Both the position numbers and the translations under genes were made by a program. Shown here in pieces: positions 25,939 through 35,989 of a stretch of DNA of 50,515 bases. The notes beneath the pieces are model-generated. The model did not search any database. It saw only the letters and a program-made list of their open reading frames with translations, and had not been told where the DNA came from. The DNA comes from an uncultured Clostridium sp. (lineage in GTDB: Bacteria > Bacillota > Clostridia > TANB77 > CAG-508), in the NCBI GenBank assembly GCA_947388675.1, contig CANDRW010000011.1, positions 1 through 50,515 of the forward strand, read 5' to 3'. Numbering within the stretch: position 1 is the stretch's first letter; each line of letters starts with the position of its first letter.

Positions 25939-26286
25939 ATACCGACATACGAAAATGCCATAAGCTTTGCAATATGCGATTTTTTTATGCAAATGCCTAT
26001 GACAGTAGGCATCCACAAAAAATATTTTAACAGAATTTAACAGAATTGTAAAGAATTAAAAAGAAATAAATAATATAAAAATTAGAAAAAAATTAGGGAT
26101 TTAATAGGGATAAGTCAAAATAGAAAAAAATAAAATTAGGGATAATTATTTCCTTACTCTCTCTAGCAAAATAGAGAAAGTAATAATTAGGAATAATTAC
26201 CCCTCTTTTTTTATCCCTAAAAAAATTAGGGATAAATTTTAAACTAAATATCCCCTTCCCTATTTTATAAAAGGTGGTGTTAGAAA
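25939..26286. other. ICE left end: hairpins and iteron-like repeats
   Basis: 348 bases without a gene. First come hairpins: TTTGCA...TGCAAA and ATGCCTA/TAGGCAT around 25968-26013. Then a series of ATTAGGGAT(AA)-like units at about 26095, 26110, 26137, 26187 (ATTAGGAATAATT), 26212 (inverted, TTATCCCTAA) and 26225. Repeats of this type before an initiator gene suggest an origin or an operator. I see no integrase and no restored tRNA 3' half. Confidence 0.5.
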
Positions 26287-26412
26287 TTGTTTTTGATAGG
26301 TTTATTTATAGGACTTGTATTAGGCTCTAATATAAGTCTTTTTTTATATGCTTTGATAATAGCAGGCAAACAAGCAGATGAACAATTAGAAAATATGGTA
26401 GAAGTGAGGTAA
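26287..26412 (+). CDS. DUF3789-like small membrane protein
   Basis: 41-aa protein from TTG 26287 with AAGGTGGTG upstream. One membrane helix with the pattern IGLFIGLVLGSNISLFLYAL, then a short acidic tail. This matches the DUF3789 peptides found at the head of conjugative-element operons. Function unknown. Too small for most gene callers. Confidence 0.65.
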   Translation: MFLIGLFIGLVLGSNISLFLYALIIAGKQADEQLENMVEVR

Positions 26413-26418
26413 AAAATA

Positions 26419-27252
26419 ATGATTGTAGCGAGTTTATTGGCAAGTAGTAGTTTCATAATGACAAATAAAATTTTAATAAAAGCTGTTGGTACAGATGCAG
26501 CTATTTTATTAGGAGAATTATGTTCAGAATATAATTATTGGGAGCAAAGAAACGAATTAACTAATAAGTATTGGTTTTTTTCCACTCGTGAAAATATTGA
26601 GGATAATACAGGTTTATCAGAACATAAACAAAGAATGGCAATTAATATATTACTAAAGATGGAATTAATTGAAACAAAAAGAATGGGAATTCCTTGCAAG
26701 ACTTATTATAAATTAAATGAAACTAATATTTTAAATTGTTATACTAGCACTCAAAAGAAATTGATAGAAATGCCTAAAAGTCCAGTAGTTGAAAATTTAG
26801 ACAACAAGAACTTAAATAATTCTAGTACAAGTGATGAAATTTTTAAAGAACCTGATATTGAAAATTTAGACATAAATAATAATAAAAATAAAAATAATGA
26901 AAATCACACACACGAGGCAGAGCCAATCGAAGAAAAAAAAGAATATGCAATTAAAGTTACTATGACAGAAAAAGAGTATAATGACTTAGTTAATACTTAT
27001 GGAATAGATATGGCAAAACAACTTATTGAGCAATTAAGTCTGTATAAACAATCAAAAGGAAAAAGCTATGAAAGTGATTATGCTGCAATTCTATATTGGG
27101 TAACTGAACGAGTGCATGAAATTGAGAAGAAAGATGCTAACTATAAAGCATTTAAAAACAAAACAAATAATAATAAAAAACCTAATTTCGACCAGAGAGA
27201 ATATCCTCCTGGTTTTTTTGATGGATTATATGCCAATGGAATTAGAAAATAA
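26419..27252 (+). CDS. Replication initiator-like protein with HTH and DnaD-like features
   Basis: 277-aa protein. The N-terminal winged-helix part (about 15-115: ILIKAVGTDAAILLGELCSE, NKYWFFSTRENIEDNTGLSE, MAINILLKMELIETK) is the pattern of phage and ICE replisome organisers. A low-complexity Asn-rich linker follows (about 118-170), then a C-terminal helical region (about 180-260). It probably starts ICE replication at the repeats just upstream. ATG 26419 follows GAGGT. No CGG in frame. Confidence 0.7.
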   Translation: MIVASLLASSSFIMTNKILIKAVGTDAAILLGELCSEYNYWEQRNELTNKYWFFSTRENIEDNTGLSEHKQRMAINILLKMELIETKRMGIPCKTYYKLNETNILNCYTSTQKKLIEMPKSPVVENLDNKNLNNSSTSDEIFKEPDIENLDINNNKNKNNENHTHEAEPIEEKKEYAIKVTMTEKEYNDLVNTYGIDMAKQLIEQLSLYKQSKGKSYESDYAAILYWVTERVHEIEKKDANYKAFKNKTNNNKKPNFDQREYPPGFFDGLYANGIRK

Positions 27253-27270
27253 AATTATGTGGAGGTAACT

Positions 27271-27777
27271 ATGAAAAAGATATTAAAAAAATACTATGAA
27301 ATGAATGATAATGAAAAGGATGATATAGAAGATTTATGTATTTTACATGAATTAGAAGAACAATTAGAAAATTATGAGGATTTAGGATTAGATATTGCTG
27401 ATGAGGAGGTTATATTTGAAGAAATAAAAAATATTCTTCCATATAGCAATATTAAACATTCAGAAATTATTTCAAGATTATTAGAACTATTAAGGTGTAG
27501 AGATATAACTATAGATGATATTGCAGGAACTCCAACAGAAGAATTAATACAACTTATAACAGAAGATACAGGAGATTTTAAAGACACAAAATATGAAATA
27601 ATAAAAGAATTTTCATGTGGTCTTTATTATTGTGTATTTATAAGACAAGGAGAAAAGTTTATTTTAATTTTTGAAAAAGACAACATTTCACATGTAGAAA
27701 TATTCAATAGTTTTGAATCAATATTACGATATGTGATTAAAAACATATTGTTGTCAGAGGGAGAATCTATTGTATAA
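27271..27777 (+). CDS. Hypothetical acidic protein
   Basis: 168-aa strongly acidic protein from ATG 27271, which follows GGAGG. The first 110 residues are helical (LHELEEQLENYEDLGLDIADEE), and the last 60 alternate strands (KFILIFEKDNISHVEIF). I do not recognise the family. It overlaps the next gene by eight bases, so it belongs to the ICE head operon. Confidence 0.6.
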   Translation: MKKILKKYYEMNDNEKDDIEDLCILHELEEQLENYEDLGLDIADEEVIFEEIKNILPYSNIKHSEIISRLLELLRCRDITIDDIAGTPTEELIQLITEDTGDFKDTKYEIIKEFSCGLYYCVFIRQGEKFILIFEKDNISHVEIFNSFESILRYVIKNILLSEGESIV

Positions 27778-28192
27778 TCCAGTTTTCAAAAAAATAGAGT
27801 ATTATCTATACAGCTATGAGTTTATTGATATACACATAGAAGATTTAAGATCAGATTTATCTGACTTTGACTATAACCAAAATTATAGAAAGTATATTAA
27901 AAATAAAAGTAGCAGTTTAGAGGACCAAGTAATAAAGAATATTAATCTTGAAAGAAGAATCTTAAAAATAAAAAAATGGCAAAAGCTAATTACTTTTGTA
28001 TTAAAAAAGTACAAGGAAACTAATTTATTATATTATCATTTTATTAATTTAAAGTATTTTCGCAAGGAAAGTCCTTTCAAAATACAAGAAAAATTAAATT
28101 TAAGTATATGCGAACAAAAAGATATACAAGCAAGGATATTGCAGTATATCTTTTTTGTTGCTGTAAAAAAGTCAATGCTAAGGAATGAATAG
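27770..28192 (+). CDS. ArpU/RinA-like phage-type regulator
   Basis: 140-aa basic, helical protein from TTG 27770. The order of features resembles the DUF1492/ArpU group of sigma-like late regulators: SSSLEDQVIKNINLERRI, then a YYHFINLKYFRKESPFKIQE turn, then a last helix. These activate late or transfer operons. The match is weak and from pattern only. It overlaps its neighbours on both sides. Confidence 0.45.
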   Translation: MYNPVFKKIEYYLYSYEFIDIHIEDLRSDLSDFDYNQNYRKYIKNKSSSLEDQVIKNINLERRILKIKKWQKLITFVLKKYKETNLLYYHFINLKYFRKESPFKIQEKLNLSICEQKDIQARILQYIFFVAVKKSMLRNE

Positions 28193-28202
28193 TGAGGTAT
28201 GT

Positions 28203-28547
28203 ATGGGAGTAACTAAGAAAACTGCTAGAGAAATAGCGAAAAAAATACTAGGATATATTCCTAAAGAAATGAGAGAAGAATATGCAAGTTATGAATTTGA
28301 TACAGGAATGATTAAACTTTCTATATTCAAATATATAGAAAAATATCCTAAGCAAAGAGATTATAGTTATTTTAAAGTACACGATATAGCCTCAAATGAA
28401 TTTCTTAACTATAATGGACCTTTTATTTCTTCTCAAATATTTATTCAAAATGAATGTAAAGGAGAAATAAAATTGGATGCAGAAAATTTACAAACAATTT
28501 TCTTTGAATATTCCAAAGAAATAGATGAGAATTGTTTGGAATTATAA
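28203..28547 (+). CDS. Hypothetical ICE protein
   Basis: 114-aa protein from ATG 28203 with GTGAGGT upstream; an in-frame ATG at 28185 would overlap the previous gene more. It opens with a basic helix (TKKTAREIAKKILGYIPKEM), with mixed strands after. Unrecognised. Part of the ICE head operon. Confidence 0.55.
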   Translation: MGVTKKTAREIAKKILGYIPKEMREEYASYEFDTGMIKLSIFKYIEKYPKQRDYSYFKVHDIASNEFLNYNGPFISSQIFIQNECKGEIKLDAENLQTIFFEYSKEIDENCLEL

Positions 28548-28641
28548 AAAATATCAAGAGGAGGTGAATTCTTAGAAAATATGCAAAGGAAGGAGTTGAT
28601 GGAAATTTATCCCCAAATTTTAGCGAAAGGAATGTAACTAT

Positions 28642-28848
28642 ATGGAAAAAACGATTACTATAGATATTTCAAAAGAGAATGGAAATGTCTTTATTTCAGA
28701 AGATGGCTCATCAGGAGCTACTTATCCAGTTGATTTTTCTAAAGGTAATGAGAAAGTTATTGAGGATATAAAAAAAGCATTTGAAACATATATAATTTCT
28801 TATTTGAATTATGAACCAGAAAAGGAAAATGACTATGAGATGCCATAA
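28642..28848 (+). CDS. Small hypothetical ICE protein
   Basis: 68-aa acidic protein with the short strand pattern NGNVFISEDGSSGATYPVD and a C-terminal helix, seen in small ICE proteins next to transfer genes. Function unknown. Its end overlaps the sortase gene start by 20 bases. Confidence 0.6.
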   Translation: MEKTITIDISKENGNVFISEDGSSGATYPVDFSKGNEKVIEDIKKAFETYIISYLNYEPEKENDYEMP

Positions 28849-29560
28849 ATTTTTAGCAATATTGTTGATTATTATGTTTCTCATAGTCTTTTTTTCGTGT
28901 TCGTATTTACTTCTAAAAGATTATTTTGAATTAAAAGATAATAATGATTCAAATGAAAATTTAATAGAAGAAACTATTGAAGTAAATGAAGAAACACAGG
29001 AGAAAATAATTGATTGGGATTATCTAAAATCAGTTAATGAAGATATAATTGGTTGGATTGAAATAGAAGATACTAAAATCAATTATCCAATTTTACAAGA
29101 TAATAATAATTTGTATTATCTTAAACACACCTATAATAAAAAGTATAGTTCAAGTGGTTCAATATTCACAACAAATACTAACCCATTTGAAGATTCTGAA
29201 ACTATAATTTACGGACACAATATGAAGAATGGAAATATGTTTTCTTTATTAGGAAAGTATCTCAATGAGGATTTTTTATATGCTCATCAACATTTCAAAA
29301 TATATACTCCAAATGGCAACTATGAGGCAACTGTTTTTAGTGCATATTCAATAGCATTTGAAACAGAAAATAGTAATATAAAACAATTATACATCAATGA
29401 AAGGATAAAGTATTATCAGAAAGCAAGTAAATGTAAAGTATCAAATGTAGAAATTTCGAATAAAATAATAAAGTTATCTACTTGTTCATATATAAATGCA
29501 AAATATACACCAACAGAGCAGCGATATTATATAATCGCTAGTATTATCCCCATTGAATAA
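28829..29560 (+). CDS. Class B-like sortase
   Basis: 243-aa membrane-anchored transpeptidase. One N-terminal helix, then the sortase domain: IIGWIEIEDTKINYPILQ, catalytic His in IIYGHNM, catalytic Cys in KLSTCSY and Arg in EQRYYIIA. It joins a sorting motif to the wall or to another protein. The large adhesin gene at 31560 is its likely substrate. ATG 28829 follows AAAGGA; an ATG at 28811 in frame is less likely. Head operon of the ICE. Confidence 0.88.
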   Translation: MTMRCHKFLAILLIIMFLIVFFSCSYLLLKDYFELKDNNDSNENLIEETIEVNEETQEKIIDWDYLKSVNEDIIGWIEIEDTKINYPILQDNNNLYYLKHTYNKKYSSSGSIFTTNTNPFEDSETIIYGHNMKNGNMFSLLGKYLNEDFLYAHQHFKIYTPNGNYEATVFSAYSIAFETENSNIKQLYINERIKYYQKASKCKVSNVEISNKIIKLSTCSYINAKYTPTEQRYYIIASIIPIE

Positions 29561-29628
29561 ATAAATTGTGGAAAAAGGGCTGACAAATTCAAAAGATCAC
29601 GTTATTATTAAGTTAAGAGGTGATAATT

Positions 29629-30354
29629 ATGAAAAAGAAAGTCTTTATAACAATTTTAATTATATTAATTTTATTATTATGTAGTATTGGAATAGGTTAT
29701 TTCGTTTATCCAAAAGATGAGTCTATTCCTTTAGCAAGAGAAGATATAATTGATTCAAATGAAAACACAATAGATAATTCTATGGATAACATTACATCTA
29801 ATGAGATAGCAACAGAAATTAGCACTATAACCCCAGAAGTAGAAAATGAAACAAAAATAAATGATGAAATACCTAAAAAAGATGAAACTATAGTGGAGAA
29901 AACTGTAACTACAGTTTCTACTTCAAATAGTACAACAAAAAATACTACATCTACTAATAAGAATACTCAAAAAGGTAGCAAAGTAAATAAGGAGGAAGGT
30001 TCTAAAACCACTACTACTCCAACAAATATAGAAAATACAAAACCTACTGAACCTACTACATCAAAGCCAGTAGATAAACCTACTGAAACGAATAAAGTAA
30101 CTCAACCTACCAGATGCACACATAACAATAATCATGGTATGGATGTTGGAAACTGTGGAAAATGGTTCAATTCTAAAGGTGAGGCAATTTCATATTACGA
30201 AGAAAAAATTAAATATTGGGATGAGTGGTGGAACAGCACAGATCCCAATGACACAAATGCAGATGCAACTTATTATAAAAACTGCCCTACAGGTTATGAG
30301 ATTTGGAGTTGTATGTATTGCAATAAGTGGACTATTAACCTTTATTATAGGTAG
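29629..30354 (+). CDS. Membrane-anchored protein with Thr-rich stalk and Cys-rich end
   Basis: 241-aa protein from ATG 29629 (GAGGTGAT upstream). One membrane helix near the start, a long Thr/Asn/Ser/Glu-rich stalk (about 30-160) and a C-terminal domain of about 75 residues with paired Cys and many Trp/Tyr (CTHNNNHGMDVGNCGKW, EIWSCMYCNKW). The end may bind a metal or form disulfides outside the cell. Same plan as the gene at 30935. Function unknown; surface contact is plausible. Confidence 0.6.
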   Translation: MKKKVFITILIILILLLCSIGIGYFVYPKDESIPLAREDIIDSNENTIDNSMDNITSNEIATEISTITPEVENETKINDEIPKKDETIVEKTVTTVSTSNSTTKNTTSTNKNTQKGSKVNKEEGSKTTTTPTNIENTKPTEPTTSKPVDKPTETNKVTQPTRCTHNNNHGMDVGNCGKWFNSKGEAISYYEEKIKYWDEWWNSTDPNDTNADATYYKNCPTGYEIWSCMYCNKWTINLYYR

Positions 30355-30370
30355 AAAAAATATTTTTTAA

Positions 30371-30397
30371 AGTCAAGATTTAAGTCTTGGCTTTTTA
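30371..30397 (+). terminator. Terminator
   Basis: GTCAAGA / TCTTGGC hairpin with a G-U pair and a run of T, after the stalk protein gene. Confidence 0.65.
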
Positions 30398-30411
30398 TTA
30401 TGGAGGTAATT

Positions 30412-30729
30412 TTGAAAGAATATGAAAAAATAATAAATAAGAATGATAAACTACAAAATACTTTGGCTTTATATATATTGTTGGATCATGGAAGATTAAA
30501 TTTACTGGATAAAGACTATTATAATGGATTATCTAAAGATATTGAGAGTAAAGAACATAAAAATCCTTTTATGACAAAAGAATATGAAAAACAAATCTTA
30601 GATATTTCAGTAAATATGGCTAAATTAAAACACAATGACATATATGACTTTATACAAAGTGAAATTGATTTATCAGATAAAGCATTAGAAAAAGAAGATG
30701 CTGATAATTCTCCAGATTATGATATATAG
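30412..30729 (+). CDS. Hypothetical helical protein
   Basis: 105-aa protein from TTG 30412 with GGAGG at 30402-30406. An earlier in-frame ATG at 30400 overlaps that site and is unlikely. Helical and charged, with no recognised domain. It starts a short operon with the next two genes. Confidence 0.55.
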   Translation: MKEYEKIINKNDKLQNTLALYILLDHGRLNLLDKDYYNGLSKDIESKEHKNPFMTKEYEKQILDISVNMAKLKHNDIYDFIQSEIDLSDKALEKEDADNSPDYDI

Positions 30730-30737
30730 GAGGAACT

Positions 30738-30938
30738 ATGTTAAAAAAAATATTATTAAAAATTCAGAAATTAGAGCAACAGAAAAAAACAAAAGTAGAT
30801 AAACAATCAGAAATTCAAAAAGAAATTGATGACTTAGATCTGCAATTAAAAAGGTTATATTCATTTAAGAAAGATTACGAAAAATTAGAAAAAAATTCAC
30901 AAGATTTCTTAAATAATATGGGTGGTAAAACTACTTGA
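30738..30938 (+). CDS. Small coiled-coil protein (DUF4315-like)
   Basis: 66-aa protein that is almost wholly coiled coil (KIQKLEQQKKTKVDKQSE, IDDLDLQLKRLY) with a short Gly end. Size and layout are those of the DUF4315-type peptides found in clostridial ICEs. Good ribosome site (AGGAGG). It overlaps the next gene by four bases. Confidence 0.6.
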   Translation: MLKKILLKIQKLEQQKKTKVDKQSEIQKEIDDLDLQLKRLYSFKKDYEKLEKNSQDFLNNMGGKTT

Positions 30939-31498
30939 ATGATGAAGATAAAAAGCTGTTAGAGGCATATTTAAGGGAAATTAAAAAAAAGAGAATAATT
31001 GTATTCATTTCAATTATTTCCTTTATTCTTTTTTGCACCATTATTACTGGCAAATATTATATTAAAAATATACCTATTAATGAGAACTCAAACAATAATA
31101 TAAATGTGCAAAAGAATGATAACAAGCCTTTAAATGAAATAGTCGAAAACAATACTACCAATTCTGAAATAATTTCTGAAAATGTAATTGAGAATCATAT
31201 ACAAAATAGCGAAAATGCTGTGGTAGAGCAACCACAAGAACAATCTTCAAAAGAAGATAAAAAACAAGAAGAAAAAGAACCTCAACCAAGTAAAACTACT
31301 GCATCAGAAAATAAAAAGAATGAAACAACAAAAAATAAACCTTCCAACAAAGACTTTCTATTTACTGATGGTTACACTATGGATAATGTATCACAGGTAG
31401 CACAAGAATATTTAAAATCTAGTGGATATGCTGGTGAATGTGTACCTTTGAAAGATAGTGAAGGTATTTACTATGGAATGAGAGTAATTTTTCATTAA
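30935..31498 (+). CDS. Membrane-anchored stalk protein
   Basis: 187-aa protein from TTG 30935. Basic start, one membrane helix (about 19-40), an Asn/Glu/Gln-rich stalk (about 45-140) and a small C-terminal domain (VSQVAQEYLKSSGYAGECVP, then YYGMRVIFH). Same plan as the gene at 29629 but with a different end. The extracellular domain may act in mating contact. Unrecognised. Confidence 0.6.
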   Translation: MNDEDKKLLEAYLREIKKKRIIVFISIISFILFCTIITGKYYIKNIPINENSNNNINVQKNDNKPLNEIVENNTTNSEIISENVIENHIQNSENAVVEQPQEQSSKEDKKQEEKEPQPSKTTASENKKNETTKNKPSNKDFLFTDGYTMDNVSQVAQEYLKSSGYAGECVPLKDSEGIYYGMRVIFH

Positions 31499-31515
31499 AT
31501 TTTATAAGAAATACA

Positions 31516-31543
31516 GAGCAAGTAATATACTTGTTCTTTTTTT
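31516..31543 (+). terminator. Terminator before the adhesin gene
   Basis: GAGCAAGTA / TACTTGTTC hairpin with seven T. The ribosome site AGGAGGA of the adhesin follows directly, so the adhesin may depend on readthrough. Confidence 0.7.
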
Positions 31544-31559
31544 AGGAGGAATTAAAAAA

Positions 31560-34500
31560 GTGATTAAAACAAAAAATTTTAATATTTATAAAAAAATGTT
31601 TGCAGTAATTCTTTTAATTATCACATTATTTGGAACAGTTCAACCTGTATTTGCTTTATCTGGATCAGGTAATGCAAATTGGGTTGGAGGACAATTTGCA
31701 ACCTTTATGTGGACTACTGATAATGCAGATACAGAATATGGAATCTTAGCAAGAAGATTAATAAATGTATCTACAAACGAAAGACTTACTGTTTTTTGTG
31801 TAGAACATGGTGTGGATTTTGATACAGGAGTAATTAGCAATGGTGATTACTATGTACCAACAAATCCAACAATTAAAAGAGCTTGTAAGGTAGCTTATTT
31901 CGGATGGTATAGTAAACATCCAGATTATGTAATTGATGGTGGTATAAATGCAGATTCTATGATAAATCTAAAGAAAGATTATGTATTTACGCAACAAATG
32001 GTTTGGGAAACACTCGGACAATCTAGTGCAAGATTTGTAGATTCATCATTACAAAATGAATTTGTTTCATTTAAAAATAATATTAATAATCAAATTGCAA
32101 ATATGGAGAAAAGACCTTCATTTGATGCAACCACAATAACTGTAGATGCAGGAGAAACACAAACAATTACAGATTCTAATAATGTATTAAGTCAATATAA
32201 CAGTATTGATAAAACGGTAGATGGAATTAGATTTCAACATAATAAAGGTGAAAATACTTTAACAATAACTGTAGATGAAAATTGTTTATTGGAAAATTAT
32301 AGAATATCAGATGCTACAATGAAAAGTTGGGGTTGTATAAAAGATGAAACAAGAGAAACAGACACAAATATATATTTTGAATTTAAAAACGGACAACAAA
32401 AGCAAATGATGGCTATGTCTTATAACGATCCAGTAACAATGGCTTTTTCATTAAAAATTAATCCTTTGGGAAATTTAGAATTAACAAAGTTAAATAATAA
32501 TGGGGATCTTGTTGATGGTACAGTTTTTACAGTAAATGGACCTGGATATAATGGTGATGTCGAAGTAAGAAATGGAAGAATTACTTTAGAGAAAATCAAA
32601 AAAGGCAGCTATACTATTCGTGAAAAATCAGTAGGAACAGGCTACTTATTAAATACAGAAACATATAAAGTAGAAGTTAAACCAAGTCAAACTGCTACAC
32701 AAGCAATCGTAAATAGTGAACCTACGGGAGAATTATCATTAACTAAAATCGATATTGATACTGGTAATAGTAAGCGAGTTGATGGAACAGTACATCATGG
32801 AGATGCTTCCATTGAAGGAGCTGTATATAAATTATATGCAGATGAAGATATATACAATGTTCAAAGAACTGTAAAATATTTTTCTAAAAATGATGAAATT
32901 GGAACATATACATTTAATAAAAATGGGGTTGCAACTGCAAAAATCACAAATACTTCTACAAAAGCTAATATTGAGGCAAAAGGTGATAAAATAGTAGGAC
33001 TTCCAATGGGAAATTATCGGTTGCTTTGAAACTATAGTTCCGACTGGATATACAAAAGATACCAATGTGTATAAATATACTTTCTCTTATAAAGATTCAA
33101 ACACTAAAGTAATTCCTATATCTGGAACTGTATCAAATAAAGTTCAAAAAGCACCATTTGAAGTGATAAAAATAACTTCAAATGACAATACTGTTACAGA
33201 TGTTGTTGAAGGTGCTGAATTTACAGCAATATTAACTAAATATGTAACTTACTATGGTAGCTTTGATGAGGCTTTAAAACATTTAGACCAATATGCAAAA
33301 GATGAGTATTCAATCTTTAAAACTTCAAGCAATGGGCATGGTACTTCTGGATTGCTCGCTTATGGAGATTTTACAGTTCGTGAAACCTATACACCTTCGC
33401 CAGAGATTGAGGCTGTGGAGGACTTTTATGTTACAATAGATAGAGATAGTAAAACACCAGTCAAAGAAATGGTTGCAAATGATTTTCCTTTTGAATCATA
33501 TATCAAATTAGTAAAACAAGACAAAAAAACTGGAAAAGTTGTAACATTCTCTAATGCAACATTTAATTTATATAAATTAAATGAAGATAACAATACTTGG
33601 GAAAAGGTATCTTGTAAAGTAGGAAAAAATTATTATGATTCTTGGACTACCGATAGTGAAGGGATTGCTCGTACAGAAAATAAACTTGGGGCTGGGCGCT
33701 ATAAATGCTCTGAATTGGTTATTCCAAATGGCTTCTTACAATTAGATGAAGATGTAATTTTTGATGTAAATAACAGAAATAAAACTTTAAATTACGATAA
33801 GGATTTAGATGCTTGGATAACTGTAACTATTAAAAATGAGCAACCTATTGGAAAATTAGTAATTGATAAATCTGTAGCACTAAGAGAAAATATTGATACA
33901 TCTTTAGTTGATGTTAGTGATTTAAGTAAAATTAAATTCAAATTAGTTGCAACAGAAAATATCCTTGATATGGCTGATGGAAGTATTATCTATCCAAAGG
34001 ATAAAGAAATTGGCACTTATTCTCTTTCAAAAGAAGGCGATTTAACAATATCTGACCTTCCTATGGGAAAATACGAATTTTTTGAATGTGCTACTTTGGA
34101 TGGTCTAGTTTTAGATGATACTAGACACAAAGTTGAGTTCTCACAAAAAGATACTACTACAAAAGTATATACTGACACAAGAGAAGTTATTAATGATACA
34201 ACTATTATAGAGATAAGTAAACAAGATATTGGTGGTAATGAAATTGAAGGTGCTAAATTACAAGTTATTGATAAAAACAATAAAGTGATTGATGAATGGG
34301 TATCTACAAGCACTTCTCACACAATAGAAGGTTTAAAAGTAGATGAATCATATATTCTTCACGAAGAAATTTGTGTAAATGGATTTGTAAAAGCTACAGA
34401 TATAGAATTTACTGTTACAAATACAAAAGAAATTCAACCTGTTACTATGATAGATAAAGTTTTAGAAGTTAGCAAACAAGATATTGCTGGTAATGAAATT

Positions 34501-35939
34501 GAAGGGGCTAAATTACAAGTTCTTAATGAAAATAATGAAATAGTTGATGAATGGGTATCTACAGATACTCCTCACCATGTGTCTGGATTAGAAGAAAATA
34601 AGTCTTATATATTACATGAAGAAATTTGTGTAGATGGATTCGTAAAGGCTACAGACATAGAATTTACAGTTACTACAGATAAAGAAACACAAAAAGTTAT
34701 TATGGTGGATAAAATTGTTTCAATGAGTAAACAAGATATTGGTGGTAACGAAATTGAAGGGGCTGAAATGACTGTTACAGATGAAAATAATGAGATTGTC
34801 GATAGTTGGACTTCAACAAAAGAACCACACCATATATCAAATTTGGAAGAAAATAAAAAATATGTATTACATGAACTATATGCTCCTGACACATTCGTAG
34901 TTGCAACGGATGTAGAATTTACAGTTACTACAGACAAAGAAACACAAGAAATCGTTTTAATTGATAAAACTGTAGAGATAAGTAAACAGGACATTAGTGG
35001 CAATGAAATTGAAGGTGCTACTATGGTAGTAACAAATACTAAAACTAAAAATATTGTAGATAAATGGGTATCAACTGATACGCCTCACAAAGTTAGTGGT
35101 TTAGTTGAGGGCGAAAATTACATTTTACATGAAGAAATTTGTGTGGATGGATTCGTAAAAGCTACAGATGTAGAATTTAATGTTACTACAGATAAGGAAA
35201 CTCAAAAAGTTATTATGATTGATAAAGTCGTTAATGTAACTAAAACAGATTTAACAAATGGCGAAGAAATAGAGGGGGCTGAATTAGTTGTAACAGATGA
35301 GGAAGGAAATGTTGTGGACGAATGGATTTCAACCAAAAAACCTCACTCTGTATCTAATTTGGAGGAAAATAAAATTTATGTATTGACTGAAAAGACAGCT
35401 CCATATCGGATTTGAAGTTGCTGAAAGTATAACATTTACAGTTACTACAGATAAAGAAACACAAGTTGTAGAGATGAAAGATATGCCTATATTGAGGTCA
35501 GTTCAAGTAGAAAAAGTAGACAAAGCTACTGGAGAACATATTAAATCTAATAAATTTGAATTTAACCTTTACGAAGATGAGGCTTGTACTAAACTTATAA
35601 AAACTGTTGGTGCAAACGAATTTGAAGGAACTGCATTATTTGAGGATTTAAGATTTGGCACATTTTATATCAAAGAACGGTAAAGCACCTCTAGGCTATA
35701 GATTATCTGATGAAGTAGTAAAAATTGAAATCAATCCAGATGGTGTCTTTGCAAATGGAGTATCTTTAGAAGAAAATGATGGAGTATATAGCTTCGTTTA
35801 CTATAATTCATTATTACCATTTATTCAAACTGGAAATGAAATGAATTATCTTTTAATATTTAGTCTAATGGGATTATCTCTAGTAGGAATTGCTACTGGT
35901 GTAATTATCATAAAGAGAAAAAACAAGAAGAATAACTAA
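31560..35939 (+). CDS. Thioester/Cna-B (SpaA-type) surface adhesin, three CGG +1 shifts
   Basis: Very large surface protein of 1458 residues when the C of three CGG codons is skipped (33018, 35407, 35678). Signal peptide to about residue 35. Then a TQxA-type thioester domain with Cys in TVFCVEHG and Gln in VFTQQMVWET. Next come Cna-B/SpaA-type domains, then five or six copies of an 85-residue repeat (EISKQDIGGNEIEGA, EEICVDGFVKATD, TVTTDKETQ) between about 880 and 1300. The end has PFIQTGNE, a membrane helix and KRKNKKNN, a sortase signal. Shift 1 restores GNYGCFETIVPTGY, shift 2 TAPYGFEVAE, shift 3 KEGKAPLGYRLS; all lie in the expected xGxxxxE or PxGY motifs of the domains. The end with the cell-wall anchor can only be made after three shifts. 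Start GTG 31560 after AGGAGGA. Confidence 0.93.
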
Positions 35940-35941
35940 AT

Positions 35942-35965
35942 TGAGTGGGTTTTCCCACTCTTTTT
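35942..35965 (+). terminator. Terminator after the adhesin gene
   Basis: GAGTGGG-TTTT-CCCACTC hairpin with six T. The GTG at 35945 lies inside it and so is not a likely start for the next gene. Confidence 0.85.
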
Positions 35966-35989
35966 TCTTTTGTAAAGGAGGGATTTAAT

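Noticed and set aside
26090-26250. CRISPR array
   Set aside because: Units are short, unequal and unevenly spaced, with one inverted; no spacers of constant length.
25939-26286. Group I intron in the tRNA-fMet anticodon loop
   Set aside because: I could not find the P, Q, R and S core elements in the 348 bases before the first ICE gene; a longer intron cannot be judged here.
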